53,802 bases of DNA from NCBI RefSeq assembly GCF_902506145.1, contig NZ_LR733541.1, positions 1 to 53,802 on the forward strand, in the 5' to 3' direction. This document shows, in pieces, positions 34,287-42,684 of the stretch (its first letter is position 1; each line of letters opens with the position of its first letter). The stretch comes from Burkholderia sp. 8Y. GTDB taxonomy: Bacteria > Pseudomonadota > Gammaproteobacteria > Burkholderiales > Burkholderiaceae. The notes beneath the pieces are model-generated. The model was not told where the DNA came from. It saw only the letters and a program-made list of their open reading frames with translations, and made no database searches. The position numbers and the translations under genes were made by a program.

Positions 34287-35486
34287 TTATTGCTTGGACT
34301 TACGGCTGGACTTGCCCTTACTTCTCGGATCCGCGCCGCGCGCCTTCAGGTGGTACTCGCAGCCGGGACAAACGAAGTCTTTTGCCAACTCGATTTTCCC
34401 TTCGTCGTTAGAGAGGATGTAGTCGGTGCCGCAGCTTCTACAAGGCGCAACATTCAGCCTCGAATCCATCGCCATGGAACGGGTCAAGTGATTAGCCCGG
34501 TCGGCCGATACGATCAGGCGAGTTCCGAACATCTTGCCCAGCACGTCGTTGGAAACGATCAGCGCTTCAGGAATGTTGGCGCCGTTCTTAAGGGCGCATC
34601 GATACAGCCAGACCAACATCGTGGCTTGCAACCGGTGCACAGCGCGCTCGACGTACCACGTCAGAGAACTTGCGCTGTTACCACACGGCGAACTGACGCC
34701 ATGAATCTGCCGATAGGTGTTTCGCGTAATGGCTGAGTTGAGCGCAAACAGATTCGTAGCAGTGGAGGCGCGACAACCCTGCGTCATGAGCAGCCGCGCG
34801 TAGACTTCGCGCTTCGCGCGTTCAAGTCTAAGATCGGACCACAGGTTCTTGTAGGGCAGGGTGCCCGCCCGGAGGTTGGACGTGCGCATGATGTAGTGCG
34901 CAACCGTCTCCTCGGTAAGGTACTCGGCGGCGTACTCGATCCAAAATAGCTTGTCGTCAAACCGCCATCTGTAAAGGGGGAAGCGGATCGCGCCAACCGC
35001 CGCTTCCAGACGTCCGATCGGCAATCTAATCAAATAGTCGGCCAGCTCAAACGAAATGCCCAGAAGCGGAGCGGCCAGAAGATTCTGGTGCAGTACGTCC
35101 TTCAGTAGGGAAACGTAGGTGCAGTTGTAGTGGAAGATGTCCCGTTCGGTCACATCGTCAACGGCGGGCATGGCCGAAGTCAATTTCTCAACGGTCGGCG
35201 ACAGCATGATCCCGTCGACGAACGTCTCCCAGTCGCGCGGATCTTGCAGGGCGGGAGAAAGCGCAAGGAACGGCATGTTCATGAGCTTGCCCATCGACAC
35301 GGGGTGAGCCTTGAACGTTTCCATGTTCTCCAGCGAGACGCCGAAAAATTTGTCCGCGTCGCTGTAACGCGCCAGCACTTTGTGCATGACAGCGGTGAGG
35401 GAATAGTTCGTCCGCTCGATCTTCTCGGCGAGGTACTTCGGCAGAGCGATGTTGGTCTCAACCGCGTCTAGAATGTTGGTCGACAT
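34287..35486 (-). CDS. Fused FlhD-FlhC-type transcriptional activator, 399 aa
   Basis: Residues about 114-182 align with FlhD: an N-x-x-Y start, then LLGISFELADYLIRLPIGRL and a closing W-R-F-D-D. Residues about 222-382 align with FlhC: VYARLLMTQGCRASTATNLF, TRNTYRQIHGVSSP, and a zinc site Cys349, Cys352, Cys373, Cys376 (CRSCG ... CPGC). FlhD and FlhC normally are separate chains of one activator complex; SetCD and AcaCD are such pairs that switch on conjugation genes. Here both are in one chain with a 110-residue extension in front. No ribosome-binding site is seen before the ATG. It is the leading candidate to control the pilus/transfer operon (inference). Confidence 0.8.
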   Translation of the reverse strand: MSTNILDAVETNIALPKYLAEKIERTNYSLTAVMHKVLARYSDADKFFGVSLENMETFKAHPVSMGKLMNMPFLALSPALQDPRDWETFVDGIMLSPTVEKLTSAMPAVDDVTERDIFHYNCTYVSLLKDVLHQNLLAAPLLGISFELADYLIRLPIGRLEAAVGAIRFPLYRWRFDDKLFWIEYAAEYLTEETVAHYIMRTSNLRAGTLPYKNLWSDLRLERAKREVYARLLMTQGCRASTATNLFALNSAITRNTYRQIHGVSSPCGNSASSLTWYVERAVHRLQATMLVWLYRCALKNGANIPEALIVSNDVLGKMFGTRLIVSADRANHLTRSMAMDSRLNVAPCRSCGTDYILSNDEGKIELAKDFVCPGCEYHLKARGADPRSKGKSSRKSKQ

Positions 35487-35557
35487 AATTTTTATATTTG
35501 CTTGAGTTTCAGGCGGGCGCGACCACGTTCGCGTTCCGCCTCTGCATTCGCTGCTTC

Positions 35558-36793
35558 TTACTTACGCAAAGCGGTTTCGACTTCCGTCAGGTATTTGCGC
35601 ATCATCGCCGCGAGCGTCTCGATCATCGGGTGGTGCTGGTCGGGAGCATCACAAGCCTGCACAGCGACCTGTGCGGTCGTCAGCTTTCCGGCAAATGTCT
35701 CAAATGCCGCAACGGCGTCGACCATCGCAGCCTGCACGCAATTGGCGGCTTCGACCGCTTCGGTCTCTTTTTGACGATCCGCCTGAAGCTGCTCCAGCTC
35801 TGCCCGCTTCTCGACCAACTTCGCCTCGATGTCTTCCAGCTCGGCATTCCGCTTCTGCAGCGATTCGGAGAGGGTCTTGTAGCCTTCAGGAATAGCAGGA
35901 ACTTCCTTCACCTGGACTTCCGGTTTTCGATTGAGAAGGGCGGTGCGCTCCGCAGTCAGCGCGGCGATCTCCTTGTCCTTGTCTGCAAGGTCCTTTTCGA
36001 GGTTGGCGAGTCCCGCCTGTCGGCCGGTGTAGTAACTGTCCATGCGCTTTAACTGCGCTTCCTTGTCGGAGATGATCTTGGCCGACGCCTCGAGCTGCTG
36101 TTGGAGGCGGTGAGCTTCATCCTCAGCGACTTTTTGAGCCAGCTTGCTGTCTTCCAACAGGCTGGCATAGTTGTCGACTTGAAGCTGTCGGTCCGCAAGC
36201 GCCTCTTCCTGCTTCTTCAAGGTAGCAAGCATCTTGCGAATGTCCTCGCGCTTCATCTGCGGGTTCGCCTTCTTCGCCTCAAGAATCGTGGCGACTTCGT
36301 CGTCGGTCACGTGGTCCGCGGCGAGAATGTCCAACTCGCCGACGTTGAAGATCCGGATTGCTTCGGTATTGTCAGCAAAGACTTCGTAGCAGCGCATGTA
36401 CTGGCGGGCTGCCGCTTTCTTTACACCGAGCGCCAGGTTGAAAAACGCAAAACCCATGGTCGCTGCCTTGCGTTGCGTGCTCACCTTGTCGCCCATCTTG
36501 CTGATCATGACGTTCTTGATCAGGTACCTGGAGTTGATAAGCTGGCCTCCGATCGTCTGCAGGTCGCCCGAAATTCGGGCGCGCGCCTCGGCGACGGTCA
36601 GCATGTTCTCGACGAGCTGTACGATGAGTTCCGTGAACTCGGCGCTATCGCCGAAAATCTGGCGGGCGACCGCTTCAATCTTCGACCGCTCGGCTCCGCT
36701 CGGATTGATAATGCCGAAAAAGTCGTCCGACGGATCTTCGTTATCCATCTTCGTCAGGTCGAATTTCTTCTTAGAATCGTCGTTGCTGGACAT
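35558..36793 (-). CDS. Coiled-coil protein with a DUF3102-like N-terminal region, 411 aa
   Basis: Residues 60-170 are helical, with VKKAAARQYMRCYEVFADN and FNVGELDILAAD, resembling DUF3102-type plasmid and phage proteins with an HTH-like core. Residues 185-350 are a long coiled coil (for example EEALADRQLQVDNYASLLED), and a helical tail of 60 residues follows. The architecture (DNA-binding head plus coiled coil) recalls KfrA-type plasmid proteins, but sequence identity to KfrA is not evident. GGAGAAG precedes the ATG. It is probably co-transcribed with the FlhDC-type gene 71 bp downstream. Exact role unknown. Confidence 0.7.
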   Translation of the reverse strand: MSSNDDSKKKFDLTKMDNEDPSDDFFGIINPSGAERSKIEAVARQIFGDSAEFTELIVQLVENMLTVAEARARISGDLQTIGGQLINSRYLIKNVMISKMGDKVSTQRKAATMGFAFFNLALGVKKAAARQYMRCYEVFADNTEAIRIFNVGELDILAADHVTDDEVATILEAKKANPQMKREDIRKMLATLKKQEEALADRQLQVDNYASLLEDSKLAQKVAEDEAHRLQQQLEASAKIISDKEAQLKRMDSYYTGRQAGLANLEKDLADKDKEIAALTAERTALLNRKPEVQVKEVPAIPEGYKTLSESLQKRNAELEDIEAKLVEKRAELEQLQADRQKETEAVEAANCVQAAMVDAVAAFETFAGKLTTAQVAVQACDAPDQHHPMIETLAAMMRKYLTEVETALRK

Positions 36794-37124
36794 TGCCTAT
36801 CTTCTCCATAACAGCAGCGCGCCCTGAGCGCTGCGTGGCCGCAAGGGCGCCGGCCCCTGCAAATTAAAGTGAGTTGCGGTCGCAGAGCGTGGGTACCTTC
36901 GCGGTACCGCGCATCAGCGGTTGTGTCGCCCTTGACACCGTTTCCTCGCGCTTCAACGTCGGCTCATCCACCGTTGTAAGCGATCGTAACGGGCCGGTTA
37001 CACTCACAAGACCGCAAAGACGCTGTTTTTTACCCGTCTTTCGCCGAGACCACACGCGAAAGGCGCTACTTTTACGACTGCTTTGCAAACGTTTAACGGT
37101 TCGTTTCTGTAACACTTAAGCAGT
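36794..37124. promoter_or_regulatory. Upstream control region rich in inverted repeats
   Basis: These 330 bp before the coiled-coil gene carry several inverted repeats: GGTACC (36892) close to GCGGTACCGC (36901-36910), GTAAC-N6-GTTAC (36986-37001), CTTTCGC-N11-GCGAAAG (37038-37062) and AAACGTTT (37087-37094). No gene is visible. The density suggests operator sites for the regulator genes downstream on the minus strand. Confidence 0.45.
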
Positions 37125-37856
37125 TCAGTGGAAGAACTTTCCTAGAATCGCCTCTTGATGCCGGTTCAATTTTCTGCTTTTGTCCACCCGCGCCGTATGC
37201 GCAGCGAGCGCGTTTGTTGAGCTATCTGCGTACATGAGCACGGCGGTCTTGGCCCGCGCGACGTCGACCTGTGCCGGGCCTTTGAACGTGTCGCGCTTCA
37301 CGCGCATCCAGTGCAGCAGATCGTCGAGCGATACCAGGTCGCTTGGCAGCTCCGGGTCAAGAACCGCCTCCGGCGACGTAAATAGGCCCGCTCCGGACAC
37401 GGGCCAGATCGGCGGAAGTTGATCACGAAGGAATCGAACCTTCGTGCGGTGCTGCGCAATGGGCGAGCGCCTGATTTCGGTCGTGCCGTTGCCTGCCGTC
37501 CGGGTCAGGTTTGCAGGCGTAGCCGACGGTGGGATCCGTCCGGACCAGTTCTTCGTCTCGAAGACAAAGACGCCGAACGGCGTAATTGAAAGGTGATCGA
37601 TTTCGGCCGTCGGGAAGGCCGTTCCTGGCGCGTGTTCGATAACCAGTGGGCCATCGTGCAGATAGAAGTCGTCGCCGCAGACTGAGCGAAGGGTCGTGCG
37701 GAGCTTTGCCTGAGCCGCAGCCTCACCAGCAGCGCCGATCTCTTTTGATGAACGCTGTTCCGTGCGCGCCTGACGCGGGGTGCGATGAGGGCGTCGTCCG
37801 TTAAGGCGTTTATATAGGTAGAAGCCGACGACTGCGATTACGATCTTGATAAACAT
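37125..37856 (-). CDS. NERD-domain protein, membrane-anchored, 243 aa
   Basis: I chose the ATG at 37856 because AGGGAGG precedes it; an upstream in-frame ATG at 37889 lacks one. An N-terminal membrane segment (FIKIVIAVVGFYLYKRL) is followed by a NERD (nuclease-related) domain at about 50-160: EIGAAGEAAAQAKL, then AEIDHLSITPFGVFVFETKNW with the E...D...ExK pattern of this nuclease-like fold. The C-terminal part is helical. NERD proteins are thought to act on DNA, but activity is mostly unproved. Confidence 0.87.
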   Translation of the reverse strand: MFIKIVIAVVGFYLYKRLNGRRPHRTPRQARTEQRSSKEIGAAGEAAAQAKLRTTLRSVCGDDFYLHDGPLVIEHAPGTAFPTAEIDHLSITPFGVFVFETKNWSGRIPPSATPANLTRTAGNGTTEIRRSPIAQHRTKVRFLRDQLPPIWPVSGAGLFTSPEAVLDPELPSDLVSLDDLLHWMRVKRDTFKGPAQVDVARAKTAVLMYADSSTNALAAHTARVDKSRKLNRHQEAILGKFFH

Positions 37857-38242
37857 CTGCTGCCTCCCTGGTATGCATGTTTCAAGCATGTCAGGACCTG
37901 CGGGAAGTCAAGGAAGCCACGCTCGCCGACTCGCACCGGCGCAGGAAAATCAAAAGGCGGTGTGAAATCGCTAGCTTTCCGAGGTGAGCGCTTGGCGAGC
38001 AGCGCGTAAATTTGCATCTATCCCCGCGTCCACGACGCATCGACCTGAGTTGCGCACAGCGGCATTCCGCGCGCTCACATCCCTTTTCCTCCCGCTGCGA
38101 GTTGCTCCCGCCACGCCTTGAGCGAGCCGTGACGAAAGCGTCTCTCCGCGCGCCATTTTTTCCCTGCTCACCTGAGCATCGAAAATCATCCAGCGCTGTA
38201 TTGGCTGGACATCCCCTAGTGCGTCTTTTTCTGGAGAGAAAA
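37857..38242. other. Divergent intergenic region
   Basis: No gene is convincing here. It must hold promoters for the NERD gene (minus) and for the plus-strand ssb/primase series. A small inverted repeat CCAGC...GGCTGG lies at about 38189-38208. Confidence 0.4.
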
Positions 38243-38542
38243 ATGCCGAAGCAGTTGGTTATGAAGGCGATGAAATCGCCCGGCTGGTTGGTCGCTGTTT
38301 GCTTTGCCCTGTGGTTTGCAGCGCATTCGTTCTTCGCCTTTCTGTTTGTTTCTGCCACCGTCGCCGTCTGGATCAAGAGATCCATCAAGGCGGCGCTGAA
38401 AGAGGAGAAAGCTGAGGATTCGAAGGCGCCCGCGCACACCGTTGTCGCTCCGGCTCCCGCCGACGCCAACGTCACGCCCATCAAACGTCAGTACGCCAAG
38501 TCCGCAGTGGTCGTTCCACTTAAGACAGGCACCGACGACTAG
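38243..38542 (+). CDS. Small membrane protein, 99 aa
   Basis: The ATG at 38243 has GGAGAG six bases upstream. Residues 14-45 form one or two membrane-crossing segments (WLVAVCFALWFAAHSFFAFL), followed by a lysine/alanine-rich cytoplasmic tail. The family is not recognised. It leads the plus-strand group that includes ssb and primase. Confidence 0.72.
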   Translation: MPKQLVMKAMKSPGWLVAVCFALWFAAHSFFAFLFVSATVAVWIKRSIKAALKEEKAEDSKAPAHTVVAPAPADANVTPIKRQYAKSAVVVPLKTGTDD

Positions 38543-38557
38543 TCGCTACGCCTGAAT

Positions 38558-38615
38558 GTCAAGACTGCCCGCACGGGCGGTCTTGACCCCAACCCCAACG
38601 GGAAACCATCCCGTT
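38558..38615 (+). promoter_or_regulatory. Two successive GC hairpins before the 38650 gene
   Basis: GTCAAGACTGCCCG and CGGGCGGTCTTGAC (38558-38587) form a long stem with one mismatch; AACGGGA and TCCCGTT (38597-38615) form a second 7-bp stem. The pair fills the gap between two genes and ends 35 bp before the next ATG. With no T-tract, it is more likely a leader structure than a terminator. Confidence 0.5.
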
Positions 38616-38649
38616 GCGGGCATGGGTTCCCGTTCATCCGGAGATTCCC

Positions 38650-39084
38650 ATGCAAGCAGAAGTAGCCGCATGGCAACTGGACATGTTCGGCGCTCCCGAA
38701 GCGCCGGTCACACGTGCCCAGCCCAAGCCCGATCCGCTGCCCGATCCGCACCTGTGGAGCGAGGCGGTCAAAGACAAAATGGTCGACGCGTTGATCAGTC
38801 TGGCGACTGACAGCAGGCGCGGCGACAACATGCCCGAGTCGTTGATGGACTGCGCTGTACTGTTCAGCGAGCGACTCAAAAACAGAAAGAAGATGGAACT
38901 CGAAGACTACCGAGCGACGCTCGGCTGGGTCATGGAGTTTTGGAACGGGGCGCTGCCGTATCGGTTTGTCTGCCAGATCAACGGCGTCGATCCCGAGATC
39001 TTGCAAGACGTCATCCTGAGCAACCCTTTGCTCAAGCGCGACATGGAAGAAGTGCGTCGCGAGTGCTTCGGCACGCTGATCTAG
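38650..39084 (+). CDS. Hypothetical plasmid protein, 144 aa
   Basis: The ATG at 38650 has CGGAG seven bases upstream. After a proline-rich N-terminus (about 40 residues), the protein is helical with conserved-looking aromatic spacing (MEFWNGALPYRFVCQING). No signal peptide or membrane segment. It lies 9 bp before the next gene. Function not recognised. Confidence 0.7.
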   Translation: MQAEVAAWQLDMFGAPEAPVTRAQPKPDPLPDPHLWSEAVKDKMVDALISLATDSRRGDNMPESLMDCAVLFSERLKNRKKMELEDYRATLGWVMEFWNGALPYRFVCQINGVDPEILQDVILSNPLLKRDMEEVRRECFGTLI

Positions 39085-39093
39085 GAGGCCGAG

Positions 39094-39876
39094 ATGAGCA
39101 CATCAACATTCGGCCGGCTGCTGGGAACGCTCTTCGGAGTGCAGCCCGCGACGCAGCCTCGGAATCGCTACCCCGCAAATCAATCATCCCCCGTCGAAGT
39201 TGGAAAAGGCGGAGCCAACGAGCGGCACATCGCGATCGCTGGTGAACCGATGCTCTTTCGCGACGAGGGCGATGTGGTCGTGCAGTTTCGCCCGGCGTTC
39301 GACTATGAGCTACGGCCAACCGCCGTCGGAATGAAGCTGATACCGGCGCTCGCTCCGCACTGGGAAGTGCTGCGTGAGCACAGGGGGCCACTGACAGAGG
39401 CGATAGCTGCTGCCGTCAGGGACGCTCACCCGACAGAGGCGCATCCCGAGCGTTCACTTGCGGCAACCATCTCAACCGCCGCAAGCGACGCGCGACCGAC
39501 AAGACAAATCGTCGAGAGCGTAGCGTCGTCGCCAGCGCGGGCCGCCGAGCCATCGCATCGGCCCAGTGAGCGCGCGCGGTATGGCGTGCTGAAAGAGTGG
39601 GGCGAGAAGGAGTTCCCCGACGGCAAACGACCGGGGCGAACCTATGAATCGTTCTGCATCACGCTCGAGCACCGTACAGGTGTGGACGTGCTGCAAGGCG
39701 AGGGTCTTCGCGACGCGATCGCAGAAGCACACTGCAAAGTTGGCGATCGCATAGAGGTTAGGCGCCTTGGCAAGATCAAGGTGCCTGCCGTCGATAAACG
39801 TGGCCGACCCAAGCTCGATACCAGCGGCGCGCAAGTGCTGTGGGACAAGTGGCTTTGGTCTATCAAGAAATCTTAA
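39094..39876 (+). CDS. Protein with a KfrB/relaxase-tail-like C-terminal domain, 260 aa
   Basis: The first 160 residues are of mixed order with an alanine/arginine-rich linker. The C-terminal 95 residues (YESFCITLEHRTGVDVLQGE, then CKVGDRIEVRRLGKIKVP and WDKWLWSIKK) resemble the small domain found at the end of plasmid relaxase/primase proteins and in KfrB, where a G-V-D-L...V-G-D-x-I-x-L...G pattern is typical. It is 11 bp upstream of ssb and probably co-transcribed. A DNA-processing role is likely but not shown. Confidence 0.65.
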   Translation: MSTSTFGRLLGTLFGVQPATQPRNRYPANQSSPVEVGKGGANERHIAIAGEPMLFRDEGDVVVQFRPAFDYELRPTAVGMKLIPALAPHWEVLREHRGPLTEAIAAAVRDAHPTEAHPERSLAATISTAASDARPTRQIVESVASSPARAAEPSHRPSERARYGVLKEWGEKEFPDGKRPGRTYESFCITLEHRTGVDVLQGEGLRDAIAEAHCKVGDRIEVRRLGKIKVPAVDKRGRPKLDTSGAQVLWDKWLWSIKKS

Positions 39877-39887
39877 AGGAGCTTTTT

Positions 39888-40394
39888 ATGGCATCAGTAA
39901 ACAAGGTCATCCTCGTGGGCAACCTCGGAGCCGACCCGGAAACGCGTCACCTGCCGAGCGGCGATGCGGTGGCCAACATTCGATTGGCAACGACAGATCG
40001 CTACAAGGACAAGTCCTCGGGCGAGATGAAAGAGCAAACCGAGTGGCATCGTGTTTCGTTCTTCGGCCGATTGGCCGAGATCGTCAACGAGTACCTGAAG
40101 AAGGGCTCGTCGGTCTACATCGAAGGCAGAATCCGCACGCGCAAGTGGACGGACCAAGCCGGGCAAGAACGGTATTCGACCGAGATCGTGGCTGAGCAGA
40201 TGCAGATGCTTGGCGGCCGGGCTTCTGGCGACCGTTCGTCGAACGACAGTTTCGAGAGTCAGCGCCCCGCCCGTCAGGAACGGTCGCAGGAGCCGCGATC
40301 GAATAACCCTGCGCCGGCGAATCGCGAACCGCAATCGACGTCGTATGGAGGAGGCGGTGGCTTCTCGGACATGGACGACGACATCCCGTTTTGA
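39888..40394 (+). CDS. ssb: Single-stranded DNA-binding protein, 168 aa
   Basis: The ATG follows AAAGGAGC. The OB-fold occupies residues 1-108 (VNKVILVGNLGADPETRHLP, TEWHRVSFFGRLAEIVNEYL, YIEGRIRTRKW), a disordered arginine/serine/glutamine linker follows, and the tail ends DMDDDIPF, the acidic tip that recruits replication and repair proteins. Plasmid SSBs support conjugative DNA entry and replication. The primase gene follows after a structured gap. Confidence 0.97.
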   Translation: MASVNKVILVGNLGADPETRHLPSGDAVANIRLATTDRYKDKSSGEMKEQTEWHRVSFFGRLAEIVNEYLKKGSSVYIEGRIRTRKWTDQAGQERYSTEIVAEQMQMLGGRASGDRSSNDSFESQRPARQERSQEPRSNNPAPANREPQSTSYGGGGGFSDMDDDIPF

Positions 40395-40472
40395 CCATTC
40401 TTGAAGGGTCGTGAGTGGGCTGCCATCTGATCCTGTAAGAGCTCACCTCGCTTCCTGTTTTTCCCCACCTTT

Positions 40473-40509
40473 GTGGCTACGCCGAACCGGAAACGGTCGG
40501 CGAAGCCAC
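40473..40509 (+). promoter_or_regulatory. Long hairpin with a GAAA tetraloop between ssb and primase
   Basis: GTGGCT-A-CGCCGA-A-CCG pairs with CGG-T-CGGCG-A-AGCCAC around a GAAA loop, giving about 14 base pairs with small bulges. GNRA-type loops stabilise RNA. No gene overlaps it convincingly, so it may act in RNA or as a single-strand DNA site. Confidence 0.5.
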
Positions 40510-40575
40510 GAAGCGTGTCTTTCCCGCGGCCGGTCCTTCTACCGTCGCAATCCCCGCTTTCCGATTTCCCTGCTG

Positions 40576-40625
40576 AAAAAAGCCGCCCGTCGCTTTCGCC
40601 TACGCGCGAAACGGACGGCTTTTTT
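40576..40625 (+). terminator. Terminator-like hairpin between ssb and primase
   Basis: AAAAAAGCCG...CGCTTTCGC and GCG-AAAC-GGACGGCTTTTTT form an interrupted long stem with A- and T-tracts at the ends. It would end or attenuate transcription from ssb before the primase gene. Confidence 0.7.
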
Positions 40626-40685
40626 GAGCACGGTTTCACCGCCTGTTCAGGCATCGACCTCAACCACCCCAAACTGGAGTGAACA

Positions 40686-41768
40686 ATGAATGTAAAGGAC
40701 ATCAAGCTGTCCCCGGAACAGTGGCTTGCGTTGCTCCAGAAGTACGGAGTGCCCGCGAGTTCGCTGACCGGGAAAGGCGCGCCTTGTCCCATCTGCGGCG
40801 GAAACGACCGCTTTACCTATGACAACAACCGTGGCCGCGGCGACTGGGTTTGCCGCAAGTGCAACGACGGCGACCGTAAGGCCGGCGACGGTTTCGAGTT
40901 GATCTGCAAGTCCGCGGGACTGACGTTCCGCGAGCTGATGGTCGAACTCGAAGGAGGGAGCCTTGCGGACGCTCGCAGAACTCGCGAACGTCGAGACGCG
41001 CCCGCGCCGGGGCGAAAGGTCGATCCCCAGTGGGCGAAGAAGCGCCTTGACTCGATGTGGGATCGGGCGACGCTCGTCGGATCCGATGGCCTCGTGCCGC
41101 GCTACCTGCGCGAACGGGTGCCGGGTCTGACGGCACCGCCGTCGTCGGCGCTGCGCATGGGGATGCTCGACTACTGGCACGACAAGAAGGTCGTCGGACA
41201 GTGGCCGGGCATCATCGCGCGCTTCACGCTGCCGGACGGCCGTCTAGGAACGCTGCATCGCACGTTTCTTGAACGCTCGAAGCCAGTGAAGGCGTCCATC
41301 GTTACTAGCGATGGCGAGATCCTTCCTGCCAAGCTGAACGACGTGACGCTTCATAAGCTCAACGGTGGCGCAGTCCGGCTGATGGACCCGGTCGATGGGG
41401 AGATCGGCGTCGCGGAAGGTCTGGAGACGGCATACGCCGCGCACATGCTGTTTGGTGTGCCCGTCTGGTATTGCCTGAACCGCATCCTTCTTGCCGATTT
41501 CGTTGTGCCAGAAGGCCTTGGCATTCGTGTGGTTCATATCTACGCCGACTTCGATGCTGTCGATCCACGTACCGGGAAGTCACCGGGCGTCGACGCGGCG
41601 TTGAAGCTGGCCAAGCGCCTCCGCGCTGAAGGGTACACGGCTATGGTTCATCGGCCGAAAAAGCGGGAAACCGACTTTGCAGATGAGTGGTGTGCGTCTC
41701 ACCGCGCGCACGCCCCGACGTCTGCAGTGGTAGTGCGCCGCGATTTGCGCGAAGCACTGCATGTTTGA
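40686..41768 (+). CDS. Plasmid primase with zinc finger and TOPRIM domain, 360 aa
   Basis: It makes RNA primers on single-stranded plasmid DNA. The N-terminal zinc ribbon uses Cys34, Cys37, Cys56 and Cys59 (CPICGGNDRF ... WVCRKC), as in P4 alpha- and phage-type primases. A linker (95-230) leads to a TOPRIM domain with the catalytic glutamate in VAEGLETAYAA (about 240) and the acidic pair in IYADFDAVDPRTGK (about 290). No helicase domain is attached. It follows ssb, consistent with a DNA-entry or replication module. Confidence 0.9.
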   Translation: MNVKDIKLSPEQWLALLQKYGVPASSLTGKGAPCPICGGNDRFTYDNNRGRGDWVCRKCNDGDRKAGDGFELICKSAGLTFRELMVELEGGSLADARRTRERRDAPAPGRKVDPQWAKKRLDSMWDRATLVGSDGLVPRYLRERVPGLTAPPSSALRMGMLDYWHDKKVVGQWPGIIARFTLPDGRLGTLHRTFLERSKPVKASIVTSDGEILPAKLNDVTLHKLNGGAVRLMDPVDGEIGVAEGLETAYAAHMLFGVPVWYCLNRILLADFVVPEGLGIRVVHIYADFDAVDPRTGKSPGVDAALKLAKRLRAEGYTAMVHRPKKRETDFADEWCASHRAHAPTSAVVVRRDLREALHV

Positions 41769-41809
41769 TTCTTGGCGGCGTCTAGTCCGCTAACAGTAAC
41801 TTTTGCCCG

Positions 41810-41827
41810 GTGGGGATTCGTCCCCAC
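41810..41827 (+). promoter_or_regulatory. UUCG-loop hairpin in the leader of the 41871 gene
   Basis: GTGGGGA-TTCG-TCCCCAC is a perfect 7-bp stem with the very stable TTCG loop, 43 bp before the ATG at 41871. It is not followed by a T-tract. Confidence 0.6.
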
Positions 41828-41870
41828 TGGGGCCGCAATCCGCCCGAGCTTTTCCAATGGAGAAGAGGAA

Positions 41871-42095
41871 ATGAGCTTTAGCATGATTGTTGGCCGGTAC
41901 GAAATCGTCGCAACGTCCGGTGTTGAGAACGGCTCGGTCAGAGTAGGGAAGTCCGAGGCGGAAGCCTACGACGTGATTGACCGCAGACGAGGTGGTCATG
42001 CCCGGCTGAAGAAGCAGGGCGTCACGCTGGACACTGCTTGGTTTTACTGCATTCGTCGACAGGCGAGCGCACAAGGTGTATCTCTGCTGCATTGA
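41871..42095 (+). CDS. Small hypothetical protein, 74 aa
   Basis: The ATG at 41871 follows GGAGAAGAGGAA. The protein begins with a short beta-like segment (MIVGRYEIVATSGVENGSVR) and has a basic middle (DRRRGGHARLKKQG). No motif is recognised. A clear terminator follows, so this is the end of the ssb/primase series. Confidence 0.65.
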   Translation: MSFSMIVGRYEIVATSGVENGSVRVGKSEAEAYDVIDRRRGGHARLKKQGVTLDTAWFYCIRRQASAQGVSLLH

Positions 42096-42109
42096 TACCC
42101 CCTGAAGAC

Positions 42110-42144
42110 AAAAGCCCCGACCGTTTGGTCGGGGCTTTTTTTTT
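42110..42144 (+). terminator. Intrinsic terminator after the ssb/primase series
   Basis: AAAAGCCCCGACC and GGTCGGGGCTTTT form a perfect stem with a GTTT loop and a long T-run. It works for the plus-strand genes and may also protect against the converging minus-strand genes. Confidence 0.93.
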
Positions 42145-42164
42145 GGCGGCCAGTAGTCAGCGAC

Positions 42165-42401
42165 TTACTTGTAGCGCACGACGTACCACAAACGCCACCT
42201 TAGGACGAAAAACGTGATCTTCAGGAACGGAACGAGGATACCAGTTGCCCAACAAATAATGAACGCACTGGACCCGATCACCACCTGGCTGAAGCCGCCC
42301 TTCGGCAGGTAGGCGCAAACCCACATCACGAAGAAAGACGCCATCACGATGATGATGCGTCGTGTGAAAAACGGCAGCGCCATGAACCTAGCGTACATCA
42401 T
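42165..42401 (-). CDS. Small membrane protein with two segments, 78 aa
   Basis: Two hydrophobic segments lie at about 15-31 (RIIIVMASFFVMWVCAYL) and 40-66 (VVIGSSAFIICWATGILV). AAGGAG precedes ATGATG, and the start overlaps the end of the preceding small gene by 14 bp. Probably an inner-membrane pair with that gene; function unknown. Confidence 0.65.
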   Translation of the reverse strand: MMYARFMALPFFTRRIIIVMASFFVMWVCAYLPKGGFSQVVIGSSAFIICWATGILVPFLKITFFVLRWRLWYVVRYK

Positions 42402-42540
42402 CGGCTCCTTCGGCTGAGCGGGGCCAGGCGCGATGAAACAGATAAGCCGCCTCCCACGCAGCCAGCGCGGCGGCCACCAAAATCCACATGCGAACGCCGC
42501 GCATCCAGTCGACCTGCATCAAGGTATCAAGTATTGTCAT
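42388..42540 (-). CDS. Small single-pass membrane protein, 50 aa
   Basis: A 50-codon open frame (MTILDTLMQVDWMRG ... EGADDVR) with GAGAGAACGAA before its ATG. Residues 17-35 are a membrane segment (RMWILVAAALAAWEAAYL). Its stop lies inside the next gene, whose ribosome-binding site is within this frame, so the two are translationally coupled. Confidence 0.6.
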   Translation of the reverse strand: MTILDTLMQVDWMRGVRMWILVAAALAAWEAAYLFHRAWPRSAEGADDVR

Positions 42541-42684
42541 TTCGTTCTCTCACGGTGCTTTGCGGCCGCTTCCGGCCTTATGAGCAATAATGCCACGAGA
42601 CGTCCATAGTCAAGGCGCGGGGATCGTGACACGGGCGGCGACAGTAGGCCGCCGCTCCGCGGCTCATTCGAACTTCTGCGCTGC

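Noticed and set aside
40411..40689. 92-codon frame between ssb and primase
   Set aside because: It runs through the GAAA hairpin and the terminator stem and has an arginine/serine-rich product with no start signal.
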